A stretch of 40,129 bases of DNA from Streptomyces sp. SID12501 (GTDB taxonomy: Bacteria > Actinomycetota > Actinomycetes > Streptomycetales > Streptomycetaceae). Position numbers and translations under genes: made by a program. Shown one piece after another: positions 31,781 through 37,825 of this stretch; the first letter of the stretch is position 1; every line of letters starts with the position of its first letter. Under the pieces are notes generated by a model. It was not told the origin of the DNA, ran no database searches, and saw nothing but the letters and a program-made list of their open reading frames with translations. The DNA lies in contig NZ_JAAGLU010000056.1 of assembly GCF_010550245.1 (NCBI RefSeq), positions 1-40,129 of the forward strand, read 5' to 3'.

Positions 31781-31813
31781 TTTCAGGGGCGCGGGGCCGC
31801 ATCGATCTGCGAC
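31781..31813 (+). repeat. Partial dispersed repeat (copy D) overlapping the DUF4188 stop codon
   Basis: TTTCAGGGGCGCGGGGCCGC followed by ATCGATCTGCG. It matches the start of copies B and C (AGGGGCGCGGGG, then ATCGATxTGCG). The repeat supplies the stop codon and about the last nine residues of the overlapping minus-strand gene. Confidence 0.6.
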
Positions 31814-32307
31814 GCCGAGCGATGAGTGAACCGTTCCTCACCGGAGCGCCCCCGCCGCTCCACCGGCAACACCCCATGCGCCGCCGCCAGCCCGAACGCC
31901 GGCATATCCGCGTAGATGGACTCGTAGGACCCCTCGGGCACGACATACGTCTCGTGCCACAGCCCCACATGCTGCCGGACCTTCCCCTCCCGCTCCTTGC
32001 GGTTGAGCCTGGCCCACGCCTTGTGATGGAACATGTCCGACGCCGCTGCGTACTCGTACAGCCGCTCCTTGGACTCCCAGTACTGGACGACGTAGTACGT
32101 GCGCGGCGACGCCGTCAGCAGGACATGCTTCAGCAGCCCGCGCGAAGGATCCCTCGTCAGCTCCCGCAGCATCCGCGGCATGGCCGCGAACACCGGGAAC
32201 CAGTGGTGCACGGCCCAGAAGTGGTTGATGCGCATCCCGATGAGCAGAACGACGACATCCCCCTCGGCAGCCGCTGTCGTACGGCCCGCGTTGGGCTTCG
32301 CGAACAT
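31783..32307 (-). CDS. DUF4188 domain protein (monooxygenase-like)
   Basis: 174 aa. Conserved pieces are VVVLLIGMRINHFWAVHHWF, MPRMLRELTRDPSRGLL, VVQYWESKERLYEYAA, and VGLWHETYVVPEGSYESIYA then MPAFGL. This family has a dimeric alpha/beta-barrel-like fold and is often called putative monooxygenase; no substrate is known. ATG 32307 is preceded by GGGGGAGG. The frame is open far upstream, but that part is antisense to the MerR gene. It is divergent from MerR (99-bp gap), so it is a likely target. Its C-terminus is encoded by a dispersed repeat. Confidence 0.85.
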   Translation of the reverse strand: MFAKPNAGRTTAAAEGDVVVLLIGMRINHFWAVHHWFPVFAAMPRMLRELTRDPSRGLLKHVLLTASPRTYYVVQYWESKERLYEYAAASDMFHHKAWARLNRKEREGKVRQHVGLWHETYVVPEGSYESIYADMPAFGLAAAHGVLPVERRGRSGEERFTHRSASQIDAAPRP

Positions 32308-32346
32308 GGGACCTCCCCCGTCGGGACTGCGCGCCCCATTGGCTAG

Positions 32347-32383
32347 CGGCACTATCCGACTACCGCGTGCTTGGATCGTGCCG
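32347..32383. promoter_or_regulatory. Inverted repeat, candidate MerR operator
   Basis: CGGCACTATCC (32347-32357) and GGATCGTGCCG (32373-32383) are inverted with one mismatch and a 15-nt centre. They lie in the divergent DUF4188 / MerR promoter region. Confidence 0.55.
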
Positions 32384-32406
32384 TCGTCCGAGGAAAGGCA
32401 CAAGGC

Positions 32407-33048
32407 ATGCGGCTGGCCCAGTTGAGCGAGCGCAGCGGTGTGTCCACCGCGACGATCAAGTACTACCTGCGCGAAGGCCTGTTGGCGCCCGGCCGGCAGA
32501 TCAACACGACGACCGCGGAGTACGACGAGGGTCATCTGCGCCGACTGCGGCTGGTGCGCGCGATGATCCAGGTGGGCCGTATCCCCGTCGCCACCGCCCG
32601 TGAGGTGCTCGGCCACGTCGACGACGACTCCCTGGGCCGCACGATCCGCCTGGGCGCGGCCCTGTGGGCGTTGCCGCAGGGCGCCGAGCCGGACGAGGAG
32701 GATCCTGCCGTGGCCGCCGCCCGCCGGGAGGTGGACCGGCTGCTGGCGAGCCTCGGCTGGGAGACCGCGCGTGAGCTGAGCCCCCTCTCCCCCGTGCACC
32801 GCTCGCTGGTGGTGGCGGTTGCCGCGCTGATCCGGCTGGGGTATCCCTGGGACGCCGAACTGATGGCGCCGTACGCGGAGTTGATGCACCAGGTGGCGAG
32901 ACGGGACCTGGACTATCTGGAGACGCACGCCTCGGACGCGGAGCGGGTCGAGACGGCGGTCGCGGCGACCGTGCTCTTCGAACCGGTGCTCACGGCACTG
33001 CACCGGCTGGCCCAGGAGGAGGAGTCGGCGCGACGGTACGGTCTGTAG
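32407..33048 (+). CDS. MerR-family transcriptional regulator
   Basis: 213 aa. The N-terminal winged helix reads MRLAQLSERSGVSTATIKYY, LREGLLAPGR, AEYDEGHLRRLRLVRAMIQV and GRIPVATAREVLGHV. The C-terminal ~130 residues are a helical effector domain without the Cys motifs of metal sensors, so a small organic ligand or stress signal is likelier. ATG 32407 follows GAGGAAAGG. It probably controls itself and the divergent DUF4188 gene. Confidence 0.92.
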   Translation: MRLAQLSERSGVSTATIKYYLREGLLAPGRQINTTTAEYDEGHLRRLRLVRAMIQVGRIPVATAREVLGHVDDDSLGRTIRLGAALWALPQGAEPDEEDPAVAAARREVDRLLASLGWETARELSPLSPVHRSLVVAVAALIRLGYPWDAELMAPYAELMHQVARRDLDYLETHASDAERVETAVAATVLFEPVLTALHRLAQEEESARRYGL

Positions 33049-33104
33049 GCGGGCGGCTGGGCACGTGGCCCCGGCATGGCCACGCATGGCCTCACATGCA
33101 AAAC

Positions 33105-33128
33105 GGCCCCCCGCCGAAGCGGAGGGCC
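33105..33128 (-). terminator. Rho-independent terminator of the tRNA cluster
   Basis: On the minus strand GGCCCTCCGC-TTCG-GCGGGGGGCC (one mismatch) is followed by GTTTTGC. It lies 14 nt beyond the last tRNA-Glu gene and also faces the MerR gene end. Confidence 0.85.
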
Positions 33129-33141
33129 ACCGTGCCTGACG

Positions 33142-33214
33142 TACCCCCGACCGGATTCGAACCGGCGCTACTGCCGTGAGAGGGCAGCGTGCTAGGCCGC
33201 TACACAACGGGGGC
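33142..33214 (-). tRNA. tRNA-Glu (anticodon CTC), copy 1
   Basis: 73-nt cloverleaf. The acceptor begins GCCCCCG and closes with CGGGGGT plus A73. The anticodon loop CTCTCAC gives CUC, and the T-arm is GCCGGTTCGAATCCGGT. Last of the five-gene cluster in transcription order. CCA is not encoded. Confidence 0.97.
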
Positions 33215-33258
33215 GAGGATCTTGCAGGCGTTTAAAACCGCAACGCCGCAGATCTGAG

Positions 33259-33330
33259 CTGGTCTACCTGGACTCGAACCAAGAATGACGGTACCAGAAA
33301 CCGTAGTGTTGCCAATTACACCATAGACCA
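33259..33330 (-). tRNA. tRNA-Gln (anticodon CTG), copy 1
   Basis: 72-nt cloverleaf with acceptor TGGTCTA/TAGACCA and discriminator G. The anticodon stem ACGGT/ACCGT is fully paired around TTCTGGT (CUG), and the T-arm is TTGGTTCGAGTCCAGG. It differs from the other Gln gene in the acceptor and anticodon stem. Confidence 0.97.
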
Positions 33331-33350
33331 AGGCAGTTCAAGGTAAAGCG

Positions 33351-33423
33351 TACCCCCGACCGGATTCGAACCGGCGCTACTGCCGTGAGAGGGCAGCGTG
33401 CTAGGCCGCTACACAACGGGGGC
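33351..33423 (-). tRNA. tRNA-Glu (anticodon CTC), copy 2
   Basis: Identical in sequence to the other two tRNA-Glu genes of the cluster; anticodon CUC. Confidence 0.97.
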
Positions 33424-33485
33424 CCTAGCGATCCTGCATGAGAGTCAGCGGGTGCGACCCGGTCTGACCCTCCGGGAAGGATCTG

Positions 33486-33558
33486 TACCCCCGACCGGAT
33501 TCGAACCGGCGCTACTGCCGTGAGAGGGCAGCGTGCTAGGCCGCTACACAACGGGGGC
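33486..33558 (-). tRNA. tRNA-Glu (anticodon CTC), copy 3
   Basis: Third identical tRNA-Glu(CUC) gene; anticodon loop CTCTCAC. Confidence 0.97.
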
Positions 33559-33608
33559 CTTTGTGGATTCTGATCTCCACGGGTGCAGATTTAAAGCAAT
33601 CTGCGAGC

Positions 33609-33680
33609 TGGCCTACCTGGACTCGAACCAAGACTAACGGAACCAGAAACCGTCGTGCTGCCAATTACACCATAGGCCAC
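33609..33680 (-). tRNA. tRNA-Gln (anticodon CTG), copy 2
   Basis: 72-nt cloverleaf, acceptor TGGCCTA/TAGGCCA, anticodon CUG. The anticodon stem ACGGT/TCCGT leaves a U-U at position 31-39. First tRNA of the cluster, 90 nt after the HAD hydrolase stop. Confidence 0.96.
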
Positions 33681-33770
33681 TGGAACGCGAGCCCCTGCGG
33701 AGCTCCTGTTCTAGCTTGTGCCTCCGGTTCCCGGCCTTTCGGCCCGCTCTCCGGCGGCGCAGGAAGAACA

Positions 33771-34502
33771 TTACCTGAAGGTGGACGGCGCTCCAAAACG
33801 GGTATCGGCGCCGAGGACCGCCGGGAGTTCGGCGAGGGAGGCGATCCGGTGCGGGCCCGCGGCGGCCTGCTCCACGACAGTGAGGCCGGCGCGGTCGATC
33901 CACACGGAGAGCATCCCCGCGTCGACGGCGCCCCGTCCGTCGATCTCCGGGTGGTCGCCGACGTACGCCACCTCCTCCGGAGGCAGGCCCAGGGCGTCGC
34001 AGGCGGCGTGGAAGGCCTGGGCGTCCGGCTTGTGGAAGCCCAGCTCGGCCGCGCACAGGACGGCCTCGAAGCGGTCGCGTACGCCGAGCACGCGCAGTTT
34101 GCGGTCCTGCACTCGGATGCTGGAGTTGGAGAGCACCCCGTGCCGGTGGCTGGCGGCGAGGAGGTCGAGGACGGGCAGTACGTCCGGGAAGAGCGCCCAG
34201 GCTGCCTCGTAGTGCCCGATGTAGCGGTCGAACCAGGCGTCGGCCCCGGCGTCGGTCAGCTCCTCGCCCAGGAACATCCGCACCCGCTCCCGGCGCTGTC
34301 CCAGGAAGTCGATCTCCCCCGCCGCGAACCGCGCCCACTGCCGGTCGGTGACCTCCCGCCAGCGAACGAGGGCCTCCTCGACGGTCGCGTACCCGTCGAG
34401 CAGGCCCTCTGCCACGAGCTGCTCCCGCATACCGACGCGGTCCGCCGTGGTGTAGTCGAAGATCGTGTCGTCGATGTCCCAGACCACGGCTCGGATCGTC
34501 AT
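33771..34502 (-). CDS. HAD-superfamily hydrolase
   Basis: 243 aa phosphatase-like protein. Motif I is VVWDIDDTIFDY (nucleophile and acid/base Asp), motif II lies in VLSNSS, motif III Lys is in GFHKPDAQAFHAAC, and motif IV is YVGDHPEIDGRGAVDAG. A helical cap lies between motifs I and II. The substrate is unknown. It follows gltX beyond a terminator; TACCGT (34510-34515) seven bases before the ATG may be a -10 for a leaderless message. Confidence 0.93.
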   Translation of the reverse strand: MTIRAVVWDIDDTIFDYTTADRVGMREQLVAEGLLDGYATVEEALVRWREVTDRQWARFAAGEIDFLGQRRERVRMFLGEELTDAGADAWFDRYIGHYEAAWALFPDVLPVLDLLAASHRHGVLSNSSIRVQDRKLRVLGVRDRFEAVLCAAELGFHKPDAQAFHAACDALGLPPEEVAYVGDHPEIDGRGAVDAGMLSVWIDRAGLTVVEQAAAGPHRIASLAELPAVLGADTRFGAPSTFR

Positions 34503-34528
34503 GACACCGACGGTACCGGCACATACGC

Positions 34529-34560
34529 GGAGGGCGGCGCCCGATCGGACGCCGCCCTCC
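34529..34560 (-). terminator. Terminator after gltX
   Basis: GGAGGGCGGCG and CGCCGCCCTCC form an 11-bp stem. On the minus-strand RNA the pairing extends further inward with a G-U wobble. It lies 12 nt past the gltX stop. Confidence 0.75.
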
Positions 34561-34572
34561 CAAGTGCCTTGG

Positions 34573-36057
34573 CTACGCGGCCAGTCTGGCCAGTGCCGCG
34601 TCGATGCGGGTCAGGGTCTTCTCCTTGCCCAGGACTTCCAGGGACTCGAAGAGCGGCAGGCCGATCGTGCGGCCGGTGACGGCCACGCGGACGGGGGCCT
34701 GGGCCTTGCCGAGCTTGAGGCCGTGGGCCTCACCGGCGGCCAGGACGGCCTCCTTCAGGGACTCGGCGGAGGACCAGTCGGCGGCCTCCAGCTTCTCCCT
34801 CGCCGTGATCAGCAGGGCGTCGCTGCCCTCCTTCATCGCCTTCGCCCAGGACGCCTCGTCGGAGGCCGGCTCGGGCAGGAACAGGAAGTCGACGTTGTCC
34901 GTGATCTCCGAGAGGACCTTGATACGGGTCTGGGCGTGCGGGGCGATCGCCTGCCACTTCGTCTCGTCGAAGTCCTCCGGCGCCCAGGGGGCGAAGGGGG
35001 CCCGGAGCCAGGGTGCGCAGCGCTCCGTGAAGTCCTTCACGTCCAGCAGCCGGATGTGGTCGGCGTTGATCGCCTCGCACTTCTTCAGGTCGAAGCGGGC
35101 CGGGTTGGGGTTCACGTCCGCCACGTCGAAGGCGGCGACCATCTCGTCGACCGTGAAGATGTCCTGGTCGCCCGAGAGCGACCAGCCCAGGAGGGAGAGG
35201 TAGTTGAGGAGGCCCTCGGGAAGGAAGCCGCGCTCCCGGTAGAGGTTCAGCGACGACTCCGGGTCGCGCTTCGAGAGCTTCTTGTTGCCCTCGCCCATCA
35301 CGTACGGCAGGTGACCGAAGGCGGGGACCGACTTCGCGATGCCCAGCTCCGTCAGCGCCTTGTACAGGGCGATCTGCCTCGGCGTCGACGACAGCAGGTC
35401 CTCGCCGCGCAGGACGTGCGTGATCTCCATCAGCGCGTCGTCGACCGGGTTGACCAGCGTGTACAGGGGCGCGCCGTTGGCTCGTACGATCCCGTAGTCC
35501 GGGACGTTCTCCGGCGTGAAGGTCAGTTCGCCGCGCACCAGGTCCGTGAAGGTGATCGTCTCGTCGGGCATGCGGAAGCGGACGATCGGCTTGCGGCCCT
35601 CGGCGGTGTACGCCGACACCTGCTCGTCGGTCAGCGCACGGCAGTGGCCGTCGTAGCCGGAGGGCTTGCCGGCCGCGCGGGCGGCGTCGCGGCGGGCGTC
35701 CAGCTCCTCCGTGGAGCAGTAGCAGTAGTACGCGTGGCCCGCTTCCAGGAGCCTGGCCGCCACGTCCTTGTAGGTGTCCATCCGCTGCGACTGGCGGTAC
35801 GGGGCGTGCGGGCCGCCGATCTCGGGGCCCTCGTCCCAGTCGAAGCCCAGCCAGCGCAGCGAGTCCAGCAGCTGCTCGTACGACTCCTCGGAGTCGCGGG
35901 CCGCGTCGGTGTCCTCGATGCGGAAGACGAACGTGCCGCCGGTGTGGCGAGCGTAGGCCCAGTTGAAGAGGGCCGTGCGGACCAGGCCCACGTGGGGGTT
36001 ACCGGTGGGCGACGGGCAGAACCGTACTCGGACGGCGGGGGCGGGTGCGCTAGCCAC
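34573..36057 (-). CDS. gltX: Glutamyl-tRNA synthetase
   Basis: 494 aa class I synthetase. The HIGH-type motif is FCPSPTGNPHVGLVRTALFN, and the KMSKS-type motif is NKKLSKRDPESSLNLY. Actinobacteria generally lack GlnRS, so this enzyme is expected to be non-discriminating: it loads Glu on both tRNA-Glu and tRNA-Gln, with GatCAB amidating the latter (not in this window). A TTG at 36066 and a GTG at 36057 are possible starts; AAGG spacing favours GTG 36057, which overlaps the FAH-gene stop by 8 nt. Downstream tRNA-Gln and tRNA-Glu genes are its substrates. Confidence 0.97.
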   Translation of the reverse strand: MASAPAPAVRVRFCPSPTGNPHVGLVRTALFNWAYARHTGGTFVFRIEDTDAARDSEESYEQLLDSLRWLGFDWDEGPEIGGPHAPYRQSQRMDTYKDVAARLLEAGHAYYCYCSTEELDARRDAARAAGKPSGYDGHCRALTDEQVSAYTAEGRKPIVRFRMPDETITFTDLVRGELTFTPENVPDYGIVRANGAPLYTLVNPVDDALMEITHVLRGEDLLSSTPRQIALYKALTELGIAKSVPAFGHLPYVMGEGNKKLSKRDPESSLNLYRERGFLPEGLLNYLSLLGWSLSGDQDIFTVDEMVAAFDVADVNPNPARFDLKKCEAINADHIRLLDVKDFTERCAPWLRAPFAPWAPEDFDETKWQAIAPHAQTRIKVLSEITDNVDFLFLPEPASDEASWAKAMKEGSDALLITAREKLEAADWSSAESLKEAVLAAGEAHGLKLGKAQAPVRVAVTGRTIGLPLFESLEVLGKEKTLTRIDAALARLAA

Positions 36058-36826
36058 GCTTGACAACCTTGTTGGTGAGAGTGCCGATGCCTTCGATGGT
36101 GACGGCGACCTCGTCGCCGACGGTGAGCGGTCCGACGCCTGCCGGGGTGCCCGTGAGGATCACGTCGCCGGGGAGCAGCGTCATGGCCTCGGTGATGTTG
36201 ATGATCAGGTCCTCGATGGAGTGGATCATCTCGCTGGTGCGGCCCAGTTGGCGTTGCTCGCCGTTGACCGTGAGCTGGATCGTGAGGTCGGACGGGTCGA
36301 GGTCCGTCTCCACCCAGGGGCCGAGGGGGCAGCTGGTGTCGAAGCCCTTCGCCCGGGCCCACTGCTTCTCGCGCTTCTGGACGTCCCGCGCGGTGACGTC
36401 GTTGGCGCAGGTGTAGCCGAGGATGACGTCCTTGACGCGCTCGCGCGGGACCTCGCGGCACATCCGGCCGATGACCACGGCGAGTTCGGCCTCGTGGTGC
36501 AGTTCCTCGGAGAAGGAGGGGTACTGGATGTCGTCGCCGGAGCCGATCACCGAGGTGGACGGCTTGAAGAAGGCGAACGGGGCGTCGGGCACCTCGTTGC
36601 CGAGTTCCCTCGCGTGCTCCGCGTAGTTGCGGCCGTAGGCGACGACCTTGTTGGGAAGCACCGGCGGCAGCAGCCGGACCTTGTCGAGGGGGACCTTCGT
36701 GCCGGAGAGCTCGAAGTCGGCGAACGGGATGCCCTTGATGATGTCGAGGACAAGTTCGTCCGGCTTGTCGCCCTCGACCGCGCCGAAGGCGACGTTCCCG
36801 TCGATGGAGAATCTGGCGATGCGCAC
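36050..36826 (-). CDS. Fumarylacetoacetate hydrolase (FAH)-family protein
   Basis: 258 aa. The FAH fold has metal ligands in HHEAELAVVIG (Glu, Glu) and CANDVTARDVQ (Asp). KGFDTSCPLGPWVETDLDPS and DVILTGTPAGVGPL are family signatures. Likely activities are acylpyruvate or oxaloacetate hydrolysis/decarboxylation or isomerisation; the substrate cannot be told. The GTG start at 36826 (MRIARFSIDGNVAFG) has AGGA upstream; a longer frame to 37300 runs through the terminator and small-protein gene and is not coding. It is translationally overlapped with gltX. Confidence 0.93.
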   Translation of the reverse strand: MRIARFSIDGNVAFGAVEGDKPDELVLDIIKGIPFADFELSGTKVPLDKVRLLPPVLPNKVVAYGRNYAEHARELGNEVPDAPFAFFKPSTSVIGSGDDIQYPSFSEELHHEAELAVVIGRMCREVPRERVKDVILGYTCANDVTARDVQKREKQWARAKGFDTSCPLGPWVETDLDPSDLTIQLTVNGEQRQLGRTSEMIHSIEDLIINITEAMTLLPGDVILTGTPAGVGPLTVGDEVAVTIEGIGTLTNKVVKRG

Positions 36827-36913
36827 GGGATTCCTGCGCCCCTCTGCTGGTCCGGCTGGAGTCTGACGGTCCAGGCTAACGCGCCGCGGGCGGGCGCCTC
36901 GCGCAATGGAGCG

Positions 36914-36969
36914 AGGGCGCCCGTGCCCCTCGTACGGCGGAGACCGGGTACGAGGGGCACGGGCGCCCT
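36914..36969 (-). terminator. Very long perfect terminator stem after the NPRRT small protein gene
   Basis: Arms 36914-36935 and 36948-36969 are perfectly complementary over 22 bp (AGGGCGCCCGTGCCCCTCGT plus two bases) with a 12-nt loop. It lies between the 62-aa gene and the FAH operon, both on the minus strand. Confidence 0.88.
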
Positions 36970-37026
36970 TGACACACAGACATTCACGGTGTCCGCCCTG
37001 AGTAACGGGGCGGCGCTCGCGCGTAA

Positions 37027-37215
37027 CTAGTCCGCGACGGAGGCCGCGACCGGGGCGTCCATGAGAATGGTGCGGCGGGGGTTGGCGGTCTGTGCGGGGA
37101 GGTCCACGGAGTGCTCCGGCTGCTCGACGGGCGACAGTTCGTCGGCGTCGGTCAGGTGCGCCAGCGTCGTGCGGCGCGGGTTTGCGATGTTGTGGAACAT
37201 CGTCGTCGTCTTCAC
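37027..37215 (-). CDS. 62-aa protein with duplicated ANPRRT motif, unknown function
   Basis: No family is recognised. The product begins MKTTTMFHNIANPRRTTLAH and repeats the motif later as TANPRRTILMDAPVAASVAD. The two copies of ANPRRTxL (residues about 11-18 and 43-50) are separated by an acidic/polar spacer (DADELSPVEQPEHSVDL). It has no signal peptide, membrane segment or Cys. The GTG start at 37215 has GAGGAC 8 nt upstream, so translation is credible. It is monocistronic: a 22-bp terminator follows, and 600 bp of regulatory-looking DNA separates it from the divergent conservon. Possibilities are a small regulatory protein or a ribosomal-peptide precursor; no modification enzyme is in the window. 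Confidence 0.75.
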   Translation of the reverse strand: MKTTTMFHNIANPRRTTLAHLTDADELSPVEQPEHSVDLPAQTANPRRTILMDAPVAASVAD

Positions 37216-37825
37216 TGTTAGTAGTCCTCGACCCTGTCATGTCCGGGCGCACGGACGGGCGGGAAGCCGCCGTCCGCGCACGAGTTGTCGGATTTGCCAT
37301 CTCTGTAAAGCGTCAGGCTAAACATGCGATTCCCTCGGGAAGTCATGGAGACCCCCCGATCGGCGTGTGAGTTTGCTCACGAATCAATGGGCAAAACGGT
37401 CAATTCCGACCCTCGACCCCCATCCATGAAACGGACATTGCCCCACTGAAGCTCCCATTCCGCTCCTGATCATGGCGACCTGGACACCGTGACTATCTAT
37501 GCGACTCGTGGAATTTCGTCCGGTATGTGGGGAATCGCTTTCCACACCTCGTGACACGACGCTCACGAGGTGTCATCGTCGTCACACCGTGACCCATTGG
37601 CCTTGTTGGAGATCCGGCACTGTGCTGGAATTCCACGGACCGCCGCGGGATGACGAGCCGGCGCACAGGGGGCGCGAACGCAGCGCCGAGCGGCGGCACG
37701 TTAGGGGGAACCGCGCCGGGTTACTCACGACCACCATGGGGGGCGTATTTCAGGGCGCCCCCTATACGCCGACACCGTCCGTCCGTTCACGCGGAAGGGC
37801 GCCTGGTCCAGAGGTTGCGACGCTA
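37216..37825. other. Divergent intergenic region between the small NPRRT gene and cvnA1
   Basis: About 610 bases with lower G+C than its surroundings. Small open frames here lack good starts. It holds the inverted repeat at 37544-37573 and GTGAG-N4-CTCAC near 37367-37380. Promoters of both divergent genes are expected here; I could not place -35/-10 pairs with confidence. Confidence 0.5.
37544..37573. promoter_or_regulatory. Ten-bp inverted repeat upstream of the conservon
   Basis: ACACCTCGTG (37544-37553), 10-nt spacer, CACGAGGTGT (37564-37573), perfect. Half-site centres are 20 bp apart, about two helical turns, which fits a dimeric regulator. It could also form a hairpin. Confidence 0.55.

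Noticed and set aside
31783..33207. 474-codon frame containing the DUF4188 protein
   Set aside because: The upstream 300 codons are antisense to the MerR gene and extend into a tRNA gene; the DUF4188 start at 32307 has a strong ribosome site.
33142..33558. Three identical ~73-bp repeats as a CRISPR-like or mobile repeat
   Set aside because: Each folds as a full tRNA-Glu cloverleaf, alternating with tRNA-Gln genes.
37384..37699. Small minus-strand ORFs upstream of cvnA1
   Set aside because: No ribosome binding site, no protein-like features, and they run across the palindromic regulatory region.
37736..37825. Alternative upstream start of cvnA1 at ATG 37736
   Set aside because: In frame and open, but without a ribosome binding site or -10 at suitable spacing; kept only as an alternative to GTG 37826.
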